64,000 bases of DNA. Source: Streptomyces cinnabarinus. GTDB lineage: Bacteria; Actinomycetota; Actinomycetes; Streptomycetales; Streptomycetaceae. Under the pieces are notes generated by a model. The model was not told where the DNA came from. It worked only from the letters and a program-made list of their open reading frames with translations, and ran no database searches. Within the stretch, counting starts at the first letter, position 1, and each line of letters begins with the position of its first letter. Made by a program: the position numbers and the translations under genes. The DNA is taken from NCBI RefSeq assembly GCF_027270315.1, contig NZ_CP114413.1, forward strand, positions 3,286,001 to 3,350,000, written 5' to 3'. Positions 44,225 to 51,744 of this stretch are shown one piece after another.

Positions 44225-46951
44225 TCAGACTTGGGGACTGCGTCGTCTCCCGTCGGCCTCAGGCGCTGGGTGTGTCTCTTCCGCCTTCTCCCGCCAGTAG
44301 GCGAGGTTGTTGCGGGCGGTCAGGGTGTCGGGATGGTCTTCGCCCTGCACCCGGACACGGTCGGGCAGCAACTGCTCGAACGCGGCGGCGGCACCGGCAG
44401 CGTCTCCAGCCATCCCCCGCCAGTACGCGAGGTTGTGGCGGGTGGTCAGGGTGTTGGGGTGATCCGCGCCCAGCACCCGGACACGGTCGGGCAGCAACTG
44501 CTCGAACGTGGCGGCGGCACCGGCGGCATCTCCCGCCCTCCCCCGCCAGTAGGCGAGTTCGTGGCGGGCGGTCAGGGTGTCGAGGTGGTCTGCACCCAGC
44601 ACCCGAACCGATTCGGGCAGCAACTGCTCGAACGCGGCGGCGGCACCAGCGGCGTCTCCCGCCTTCCCCCGCCAGTAGGCGATGTTGTGGCGGGTGGTCA
44701 GGATGTCGGGGTGGCCTTCACCCCGCACCCGAAGCGAGTCGGGCAGCACCTGCTGGAGCGCGGCGGCGGCGCCGGCGGCGTCTCCCGCCGTCCCGCGCCA
44801 CCGGGCGAGGTTGCTGCGGGTGGTCAGGGTGTCGGGATGGTCCTCACCCAGCACCCGAACTCGGTCGGGCAGCAACTGCTCGAGTGCGGCGGCGGCGCCA
44901 GGCGCGTCACCCGCCATCCCTCGCCAGTAGGCGAGTTCGTGGCGGGTGGTCAGGGTGTCGGGATGGTCTTCGCCCTGCACTCGGACACGGTCGGGCAGCA
45001 GCAGCTCGAAGGCGGCGGCGGCACCGGCAGCGTCTCCCGTCATCCCCCGCCAGTAGGCGAGTTCGTGGCGGGTGGTCAGGGTGTCGGGGTGGCCTTCACC
45101 CAGCACCCGGACTCGGTCAGGCAGCAACTGCTCATACGCGGCGGCGGCACCGGCAGCATCTCCCGCCCTCCCTCGCCACCGGGCGATGTTGCTGCGGATG
45201 GTCAGGGTGTCGGGATGGTCCTCACCCAGCACCCGAACAGAGTCGGACAGCAGCAGCTCGAACGCGGCGGCGGCACCGGCCGCGTCTCCGGCCTCCCCCC
45301 GCCAGTAGGCGATGTTGTGGCGGATGTTGAGGGTGTGGGCGTGGTCCTCACCCTGCACCCGGACTCGGTCGGGCAGCAGTTGCTCGAACGCGGCGGCAGC
45401 ACCGGCCGCATCTCCAGCCCTCCCCCGCCAATAGGCGCGGCTGTGGCGGGCGGTCAAGGTGGAGGGGTGGCCGGGGCCGAGGTGGTGGCTGAAGGTCTCG
45501 GCCAGGCGATGGAAGTGGTCTTTGGCGGCGGTGACCTGGCCGGCTTCGCCGAGGCTTTGTCCGGCCCGGTACAGCACCGCATGCGCGTCGGGCTTGTACA
45601 GGGCGTCTCCGGCGCTTCGGGTGAGGGCGGTGGCGTTGGTGCGCAGGGCCTGGGCGAGTTCGGTGTCGCGTTCGATGGCGGGCCAGGCCGTGGTGAGTGC
45701 GCTGGCGGTCGTGCGGGCAAGCTGGTCGTGCTCGTCAGGGGTGAGCGCCTCGCGGGTGGCGCGCTGGATGAGCTGGTGGACGCGGACGGCCTGGTGGGGG
45801 TTGGCGGGGTTGTGGCTGATGAGGCTGAGCCGGTCCAGCGCCCGCAGGGCACCGACCGCCTCGCCCGCGGTGACAGGCTCGGGAGTCCTGTCCTGCGTTT
45901 CGGTGCGGTGCTGGGTGAGGTGGGTGAGGGCGGGGGTGCTGGTCAGGACGGTTTCGGGGATGCCGTTGGGGTTGAGGAACGCGGCGAGCTGGAGCATGGG
46001 GCGGGCCAGTCCGGCCGGGCGCAGGGTGTCGGCGCGGTCGACGGACAGGGACCAGGCCGCCGCCGCACTTTGGCTCTGGCCGTCGGGCAGGACCTCGGGA
46101 GCGGCGTCAGCGAGCACAGTGGCGCGGTCGGCCAGCAGCTCCCGATACGCGGCGGCGCTGATACCCGCGTCGATGAGATACGCGGCGGCCTGCGACAGCG
46201 CCAGCGGCAGATGCCCCAGGTCCTCGGCGAGCGCGGCGAGCTGTTCAGCCGGCTCGTGACGGTTCCGGGCGTCCAGGGCGGCCGTGAGATAGGCGAGGGA
46301 CTCGGCCTCGGAGAACAGCCCCACCTTGATCAAGCGGCCGGTCAGGGCGGCGTCCTGGCGGCGGGTGGTGACCAGGGTCCGACCGTGCGGGCAGGCCGGC
46401 GGCCACAGCCCGTTCAGATCGGCAGGGTCCGACACGTCGTCGAGGACCACCAGCCAGCGGCACGGCGCCGCGTTCGCCTTGGGCTCCAGCCACGCCAGGA
46501 ACGCGCGCGCCGCCGCCTCCCGGTCCGCGGGATCGGCACCCAGGATGTCCACGGCCGCCTGCGCGTACCCCGACGCGGCCGCGGTGGCGTTGCTCGCCGT
46601 GATCCACACCAGCAGGTCCAGCTCACCGGACCACAACGCCGTACGGGCGTAGTCCGCGGCCAGTTGGGTCTTGCCGACCCCGCCCATCCCGGCCAGCACC
46701 TGCCCCCGCACCACGTCCTGCCCCACCAGCACCGCGGCCTGGCCAGCCGTGAGCGCTTCACGCAGCCGCACCACCTCCGCCCGCGACTGGAAACAACCCG
46801 CCCGCGGGGGAATCACCCCCACCTGATGCGGCCACGCCACCGCAGGCCGCCGCGCACCGTAATAGTGATGCTCGGCCTTGCCCGTGACCGAGCCCTTGAA
46901 CACACCCCCACCGAAGTCGATGTGATCCCCGTCCTCAGCGCCGCCCGCCAC
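44225..46951 (-). CDS. NB-ARC (STAND) ATPase with tandem TPR repeats
   Basis: 908 residues. A short N-terminal signature DHIDFGGGVFKGSVTGKAEHHYYG, seen in many Streptomyces STAND proteins, precedes an NB-ARC domain: Walker A GMGGVGKTQLA, Walker B WLVVLDDVSDP, sensor GRTLVTTRR, and the GLPL-equivalent GHLPLALSQAAAY. A winged-helix region follows, then nine tandem 42-residue TPR units plus a partial tenth (residues about 501-890). STAND ATPases are switch proteins of signalling or defence. Start GTG 46951 has GAGGGGG five bases upstream; ATG 46984 is in frame without a ribosome site. Bracketed by tRNA-derived repeats. Confidence 0.85.
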   Translation of the reverse strand: MAGGAEDGDHIDFGGGVFKGSVTGKAEHHYYGARRPAVAWPHQVGVIPPRAGCFQSRAEVVRLREALTAGQAAVLVGQDVVRGQVLAGMGGVGKTQLAADYARTALWSGELDLLVWITASNATAAASGYAQAAVDILGADPADREAAARAFLAWLEPKANAAPCRWLVVLDDVSDPADLNGLWPPACPHGRTLVTTRRQDAALTGRLIKVGLFSEAESLAYLTAALDARNRHEPAEQLAALAEDLGHLPLALSQAAAYLIDAGISAAAYRELLADRATVLADAAPEVLPDGQSQSAAAAWSLSVDRADTLRPAGLARPMLQLAAFLNPNGIPETVLTSTPALTHLTQHRTETQDRTPEPVTAGEAVGALRALDRLSLISHNPANPHQAVRVHQLIQRATREALTPDEHDQLARTTASALTTAWPAIERDTELAQALRTNATALTRSAGDALYKPDAHAVLYRAGQSLGEAGQVTAAKDHFHRLAETFSHHLGPGHPSTLTARHSRAYWRGRAGDAAGAAAAFEQLLPDRVRVQGEDHAHTLNIRHNIAYWRGEAGDAAGAAAAFELLLSDSVRVLGEDHPDTLTIRSNIARWRGRAGDAAGAAAAYEQLLPDRVRVLGEGHPDTLTTRHELAYWRGMTGDAAGAAAAFELLLPDRVRVQGEDHPDTLTTRHELAYWRGMAGDAPGAAAALEQLLPDRVRVLGEDHPDTLTTRSNLARWRGTAGDAAGAAAALQQVLPDSLRVRGEGHPDILTTRHNIAYWRGKAGDAAGAAAAFEQLLPESVRVLGADHLDTLTARHELAYWRGRAGDAAGAAATFEQLLPDRVRVLGADHPNTLTTRHNLAYWRGMAGDAAGAAAAFEQLLPDRVRVQGEDHPDTLTARNNLAYWREKAEETHPAPEADGRRRSPQV
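44318..45451 (-). repeat. Nine tandem 126-bp repeats encoding TPR units
   Basis: Each 126-bp unit encodes 42 residues around the core AYWRG.AGDAAGAAAAFEQLLPD, ending RVLGEDHPDTLT. A tenth unit is truncated at 44288-44317. Units are so alike at DNA level that the array probably expands and contracts by recombination. Variation is concentrated at a few positions (Y/R before WRG; RH-E/N/S; E/Q/A in the turn). Confidence 0.9.
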
Positions 46952-47067
46952 CGAAACCCCCTCGAACACGGTCGGATCCAGCATCCCGAACGTACCCGCG
47001 GACCCACCCCGGCCACCGGCCGTTCACGACACAAACCAGTTCCGGTGAATACGCTGTAGGGTCGCTC

Positions 47068-47081
47068 GCCGGGGGCGCCAT
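47068..47081 (+). repeat. 14-bp direct repeat, copy 2 (possible att remnant)
   Basis: Exact copy of the tRNA-Arg 3' end GCCGGGGGCGCCAT, 14 bp before the start of the D-threonine-aldolase-like gene; see copy 1. Confidence 0.5.
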
Positions 47082-47095
47082 GGAGAGGGTGGGGC

Positions 47096-48175
47096 GTGCG
47101 GGTTCCTGATGGGGTTCTGACACCGGGGCTTTTCGTGGATGTCGATGTCCTCGACCGTAATGTCGCCCGGATGCAGAAGGCCGCCCTGGAGGGCGGGTTC
47201 CGGCTGCGGCCGCATGCCAAGAGTCACAAGTGCCCGGAGATCGGTGAGCGGCAGATCCGCGCCGGGGCGCGGGGGTTGTCCGTCGCCACCGTGTCGGAGG
47301 CCGAGGTCTTCGCCGACGCCGGGATCGAGGATCTTTTCATCGCCTCCTCCCTCTGGATCGATCGGGCGCGTGCGCCCAGGGTCCGGCGGCTGGCCGAGGC
47401 CGTCTCGCTGCGGGTCGGTGTCGACTCGGTGGACGGTGCGCGGCGGCTCGGGGAGGCCGTGCCAGGCGGTGTCGAAGTCGTCGTCGAGGTCGACTGCGGC
47501 AGTCGGCGAGGCGGTGTGCGGCCCTCTGACGCCGGGGTCGTGGCCGCTGCCGCGCATGACGTCGGGCTCGACGTCGTCGGTGTGTTCACCTTTCCCGGGC
47601 ATGGCTACGGGCACGATCCCGGCGCCCGGGAGCGTGGCGCGCGCGATGAGGAGCGGGCGCTCGGCGAGGCCGTCGCGGCGCTGCGCGAGGCCGGGGTCGA
47701 GGCCCGTGTCGTCAGCGGGGGCTCCACTCCCACCGTCGGTGCCTGGCGGGCCGGTGTCGTCGACGAACAGCGGCCCGGGGTCTATGTGTTCAACGACGCC
47801 ACCCAGCTCGCCATCGGCACCTGTGGGCCGGACGATCTCGCCCTCGCCGCCGTGGCGACCGTGATCAGCGTGCCCGCCCCGGACCGGTTCGTACTGGACG
47901 CCGGAAGCAAGGTCCTCGGGACCGACCGGTCCCCCTGGGTCACCGGGCGGGCGCATCTTCCCGGGCTGCCGGGGGCCGTCGTCACCGCGCTGTGGGAGCA
48001 CCACGCCGTGGTGCGCCTGCCCGAGGACACCGAACCGCCCGCCCTCGGCTCGGTGTTCACGATCGTCCCCAACCACGTCTGCACTGCCGTGAACCTGGCC
48101 GATGAGCTCTACGTCGTCCAGGGCGGCGAGGTCGTCGACCGGTGGGCCGTGCGGGCCCGCGGGGCCAATACCTAA
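47096..48175 (+). CDS. PLP-dependent D-threonine aldolase / D-serine dehydratase-like enzyme
   Basis: 359 residues, fold-type III (alanine-racemase-like) barrel. The PLP lysine lies in RPHAKSHKC (about residues 40-48), the barrel motifs include FPGHGYG and VSGGSTPT, and the C-terminal PNHVCTAVNL supplies the His/Cys pair that binds the divalent metal in D-Thr aldolases and eukaryotic-type D-Ser dehydratases. Cleaves or deaminates D-beta-hydroxy amino acids. GTG start with GAGAGGG upstream. Convergent with korB 16 bp away; membership in the neighbouring cluster is uncertain. Confidence 0.85.
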   Translation: MRVPDGVLTPGLFVDVDVLDRNVARMQKAALEGGFRLRPHAKSHKCPEIGERQIRAGARGLSVATVSEAEVFADAGIEDLFIASSLWIDRARAPRVRRLAEAVSLRVGVDSVDGARRLGEAVPGGVEVVVEVDCGSRRGGVRPSDAGVVAAAAHDVGLDVVGVFTFPGHGYGHDPGARERGARDEERALGEAVAALREAGVEARVVSGGSTPTVGAWRAGVVDEQRPGVYVFNDATQLAIGTCGPDDLALAAVATVISVPAPDRFVLDAGSKVLGTDRSPWVTGRAHLPGLPGAVVTALWEHHAVVRLPEDTEPPALGSVFTIVPNHVCTAVNLADELYVVQGGEVVDRWAVRARGANT

Positions 48176-48191
48176 CAATGACCAGCAATAC

Positions 48192-49205
48192 CTAGCCCGC
48201 CACCGTCCAGGTGTCGCCGCCCGTCAGCAACGCCGCCAGGTCGCCCTTGCCGTACCGCTCCACCGCCGCGTCCATCTGGTCGCTCATCTGCGTGTCGTAG
48301 ACCGGACGTTCGACGCTGCGGAACACACCGATCGGGGTGTGGTGCAGGGTGTCCGGGTCGGCCAGGCGGGACAGCGCGAACGCCGTCGCGGGGGACTCCG
48401 CGTGGGCGTCGTGGATGACGACATCCCGCTCGTTCTCCGGCGTCACCTCCACCACCCTCAAGTCGCCCGTCGTCCGGTCCCGTACGACTCCCCTCGTCGC
48501 GCCCACGCGGATCGGCTCGCCGTGTTCCAGGCGGATGACCGCCTCCTGAGCCCGCTGCTTGTCCTTCAGGACGTCGAAGGCGCCGTCGTTGAAGATGTTG
48601 CAGTTCTGGTAGATCTCCACCAGTGCCGTGCCGGGGTGGGCGGCGGCCTGGCGCAGGACCTCGGTGAGGTGTTTGCGGTCGGAGTCGACGGTCCGCGCCA
48701 CGAAGGACGCCTCCGCGCCGATCGCCAGCGACACCGGGTTGAACGGCGCGTCCAGCGAACCCATCGGCGTCGACTTCGTGATCTTGCCGAGCTCCGAAGT
48801 GGGGCTGTACTGGCCCTTGGTGAGGCCGTAGATCCGGTTGTTGAACAGCAGGATCTTGAGGTTGACGTTCCGGCGCAGGGCGTGGATGAGGTGGTTGCCG
48901 CCGATCGACAGCGCGTCGCCGTCGCCCGTCACCACCCAGACCGAGAGGTCGTCGCGTGACGTCGACAGACCCGTGGCGATCGCCGGCGCCCTGCCGTGGA
49001 TGGAGTGCATGCCGTACGTGTTCATGTAGTACGGGAAGCGGGACGAGCAGCCGATGCCCGAGACGAACACGATGTTCTCGCGCGCCAGGCCGAGTTCGGG
49101 CATGAAGCCCTGTACCGCGGCGAGGATCGCGTAGTCACCGCAACCGGGGCACCAGCGCACCTCCTGATCGGACTTGAAGTCACGGGCCGACAGTTCAAGC
49201 GCCAT
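48192..49205 (-). CDS. korB: 2-oxoacid:ferredoxin oxidoreductase, beta subunit
   Basis: 337 residues. [4Fe-4S] and TPP-binding subunit: WCPGCGDYAIL (two cluster cysteines), SGIGCSSRFPYYM, and the TPP motif VTGDGDALSIGGNHLIHALRRN. With KorA it oxidatively decarboxylates 2-oxoglutarate (or another 2-oxoacid) to the acyl-CoA using ferredoxin. ATG with GGAGGAGATCC upstream; overlaps korA by 11 bp. Last gene of the long leftward operon. Confidence 0.92.
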   Translation of the reverse strand: MALELSARDFKSDQEVRWCPGCGDYAILAAVQGFMPELGLARENIVFVSGIGCSSRFPYYMNTYGMHSIHGRAPAIATGLSTSRDDLSVWVVTGDGDALSIGGNHLIHALRRNVNLKILLFNNRIYGLTKGQYSPTSELGKITKSTPMGSLDAPFNPVSLAIGAEASFVARTVDSDRKHLTEVLRQAAAHPGTALVEIYQNCNIFNDGAFDVLKDKQRAQEAVIRLEHGEPIRVGATRGVVRDRTTGDLRVVEVTPENERDVVIHDAHAESPATAFALSRLADPDTLHHTPIGVFRSVERPVYDTQMSDQMDAAVERYGKGDLAALLTGGDTWTVAG

Positions 49206-51060
49206 GGATCTCCTCCTTCAGCACCGTGGCGAGCTGCTCGGCCTTGAACGGCATGCCGTTGACCTGGGTGTATGAGCGTGCGTCCACCAGATACTTGGCC
49301 CGGATCAGCGTGGCGAGCTGACCGAGGTTCATCTCGGGGACGACGACCCGGTCGTAGCGCCGGAGTACCTCGCCGAGGTTCTTCGGGAACGGGTTGAGGT
49401 GGCGTAGATGCGCCTGCGCCACCCGCTCCCCGGAGGCGCGCAGTCTGCGTACCGCCGCGGTGATCGGGCCGTAGGTCGAACCCCAGCCCAGGACAAGGGT
49501 GTTCGCGCCCTGGGGGTCGTCGACCTCCAGGTCCGGTACGTCGATGCCGTCGATCTTCGCCTGCCGGGTGCGGACCATGAAGTCGTGGTTGGCCGGGTCG
49601 TAGGAGATGTTCCCCGAGCCGTCCTGCTTCTCGATGCCGCCGATGCGGTGCTCAAGACCGGGGGTGCCGGGGACCGCCCAGGGGCGGGCCAGGGTCTGCG
49701 GGTCGCGCTTGTACGGCCAGAAGACCTCCGAGCCGTCCTCCAGCGTGTGGTTGGGTCCGTCGGCGAAGTTCACCCGTAGGTCCGGGAGTTCGTCCGGCGA
49801 GGGGATCCGCCAGGGTTCCGAGCCGTTGGCCAGGTAGCCGTCCGAGAGCAGGAACACCGGGGTCCGGTACGTCAGGGCGATCCGCGCCGCTTCCACCGCC
49901 GCGTCGAAGCAGTCCGCCGGGGTGCAGGGCGCGATGACCGGCACCGGGGCCTCGCCGTTGCGGCCGAACATCGCCTGCAACAGGTCCGCTTGCTCCGTCT
50001 TCGTCGGCAGACCAGTCGACGGGCCGCCTCGTTGGATGTCCACCACCAGCAGCGGCAGCTCCAGCGAGACCGCCAGCCCGATCGTCTCCGACTTCAGCGC
50101 CACGCCGGGGCCGGACGTCGTCGTCACCGCCAGGGAACCCCCGAAAGCCGCCCCCAGCGCCGCCCCGATGCCCGCGATCTCGTCCTCGGCCTGGAACGTC
50201 CGCACACCGAAGTTCTTGTGCTTGCTCAGCTCGTGCAGGATGTCCGAAGCCGGGGTGATCGGGTACGAGCCCAGGAACAGCGGGAGATCCGCCTGTTGAC
50301 CCGCCGCGACCAGGCCGTACGACAGCGCCAGGTTCCCGGAGATGTTCCGGTAGGTGCCGACCGGGAACGCCTTCGACGCCGGCGCGACCTCGTAGGAGAC
50401 CGCGAAGTCCTCAGTCGTCTCACCGAAGTTCCAGCCCGCGCGGAACGCCGCGATGTTCGCCGCCGCGATCTCCGGCTTCTTCGCGAACTTCGACTTCAGG
50501 AACTTCTCCGTGCCCTCCGTCGGCCGGTGGTACATCCACGACAACAGGCCCAGCGCGAACATGTTCTTGCTGCGCTCGGCCTCCTTGCGGGACAGGTCGA
50601 AGCCGCGCAGGGCCTCGACCGTGAGCGTCGTCAGCGGCACCCGGTGCAGGTGGTAGCCGTCGAGGGAGCCGTCCTCCAAGGGAGAGCCCTCGTAGCCGAC
50701 CTTGTGCATCGCGCGGCGCGTGAACTCGTCGGTGTTGACGATGATCTCCGCGCCGCGCGGCAGATCGGCGACGTTCGCCTTCAGGGCCGCCGGGTTCATC
50801 GCGACCAGCACGTTCGGGGCATCGCCCGGAGTCAGGATGTCGTGGTCCGCGAAGTGCAACTGGAAGGACGAGACACCAGGGAGCGTCCCGGCGGGAGCGC
50901 GGATCTCGGCAGGGAAGTTCGGCAGCGTCGACAGGTCATTGCCGAACGACGCCGTCTCCGAGGTGAAACGGTCACCCGTCAGCTGCATACCGTCGCCCGA
51001 GTCGCCCGCGAAGCGGATGATCACCCGGTCCAGTTGCCGTACTTCCTTGGCCGACGTCAT
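49195..51060 (-). CDS. korA: 2-oxoacid:ferredoxin oxidoreductase, alpha subunit
   Basis: 621 residues with fused gamma and alpha domains. The gamma part begins VIIRFAGDSGDGMQLTGDRF; the alpha part has FLGSYPITPASDILHELSKH and the TTTSGPGVALKSE motif. Highly typical of actinobacterial KorA. Its ATG overlaps the stop of the B3/4-domain gene (ATGA), tying it to the biosynthetic-looking operon; whether it is the only korAB of the genome cannot be seen here. Confidence 0.92.
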   Translation of the reverse strand: MTSAKEVRQLDRVIIRFAGDSGDGMQLTGDRFTSETASFGNDLSTLPNFPAEIRAPAGTLPGVSSFQLHFADHDILTPGDAPNVLVAMNPAALKANVADLPRGAEIIVNTDEFTRRAMHKVGYEGSPLEDGSLDGYHLHRVPLTTLTVEALRGFDLSRKEAERSKNMFALGLLSWMYHRPTEGTEKFLKSKFAKKPEIAAANIAAFRAGWNFGETTEDFAVSYEVAPASKAFPVGTYRNISGNLALSYGLVAAGQQADLPLFLGSYPITPASDILHELSKHKNFGVRTFQAEDEIAGIGAALGAAFGGSLAVTTTSGPGVALKSETIGLAVSLELPLLVVDIQRGGPSTGLPTKTEQADLLQAMFGRNGEAPVPVIAPCTPADCFDAAVEAARIALTYRTPVFLLSDGYLANGSEPWRIPSPDELPDLRVNFADGPNHTLEDGSEVFWPYKRDPQTLARPWAVPGTPGLEHRIGGIEKQDGSGNISYDPANHDFMVRTRQAKIDGIDVPDLEVDDPQGANTLVLGWGSTYGPITAAVRRLRASGERVAQAHLRHLNPFPKNLGEVLRRYDRVVVPEMNLGQLATLIRAKYLVDARSYTQVNGMPFKAEQLATVLKEEIHGA

Positions 51061-51716
51061 GACGCCACCGTCGGCAGGGGCGTCATCGTGACGTCGGGGC
51101 GCAGGCGGGCGAGGATCCCGGCGATCGTGGCGCCGATGGCCTCGGTGTGGCCGGCGTCCTCGCCGGGGCAGCCGAGGACCACGACGACACCCAGGCGGCC
51201 GGTTTCGGTGAGCTGGCGTCCGGCGGCGTCGCAGTCGCGGCGGCCGAGCCAGGCGAACGGCTCGCCCGTGGGGCCGTAGACCAGATCGCCCGCCGGGATC
51301 GGGCGGGACTTGGAGGAGAAGGCGGGCACGATGCGTTCGGTGCCCTCGGCGCGGGTGACGACCAGGTCGGTGTCCAGGTCGGCCGGGTCCAGCCGGTGCA
51401 GGCCCACGCCTCCGCCGTACCGGAGGGTCGCGACGTTGACCGCGTCGACGACCGCGCCGATGGAGCGGAAGCCGCGGGTGCCGACGAGTTCGCGCAGGCG
51501 CTCGCCCGCGGGGACCGTGCCGGGGTGGCCGAGGTCGGCGAGGAGCTTGGCGTAGCCGACGGGCGGCGGGGGTGCGTCGGTGAGGCCGAGGCGCACGGCC
51601 TCGTCGGGGGCGAGCCCGGTGCCGTCCAGGAGGGGGGCCTCGGGGGACCGGAGGAGCCAGGCCCTGGCGTGCAGGAGGCCGAGGCCGGCGGCGGAGGAGG
51701 AAGTGATGAGTCGCAT
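51057..51716 (-). CDS. B3/4-domain (PheT editing-domain-like) protein
   Basis: 219 residues. The central segment ELVGTRGFRSIGAVVDAVNVATLRYGGGVGLHRLDPADLD matches the B3/B4 fold of the phenylalanyl-tRNA synthetase beta subunit; LGRRDCDAAGRQLTETGRLGVVVVLG continues the domain. In PheRS this region hydrolyses mischarged tRNA; free-standing versions are thought to act similarly or bind amino acids. Coupled to korA and 28 bp after the ArgC-like gene. In this context it could protect against a mischarged non-protein amino acid (inference). Confidence 0.75.
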   Translation of the reverse strand: MRLITSSSAAGLGLLHARAWLLRSPEAPLLDGTGLAPDEAVRLGLTDAPPPPVGYAKLLADLGHPGTVPAGERLRELVGTRGFRSIGAVVDAVNVATLRYGGGVGLHRLDPADLDTDLVVTRAEGTERIVPAFSSKSRPIPAGDLVYGPTGEPFAWLGRRDCDAAGRQLTETGRLGVVVVLGCPGEDAGHTEAIGATIAGILARLRPDVTMTPLPTVAS

Positions 51717-51744
51717 GGGATCCGTGGGGTCGGTGGAACGTGGG

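Noticed and set aside
44288..45451. CRISPR-like regular repeats
   Set aside because: The 126-bp units are contiguous, in frame and encode TPR motifs; there are no spacers or cas genes.
43841..47059. 1072-codon open frame on the plus strand opposite the NB-ARC/TPR gene
   Set aside because: It runs through the tRNA and its terminator, mirrors the 126-bp repeats of the minus-strand gene, and has no domain or ribosome site; it is a GC-rich shadow.
47096..48175. Simple alanine racemase
   Set aside because: The C-terminal His-x-Cys metal pair and overall length fit D-threonine aldolase/D-serine dehydratase-like enzymes better.
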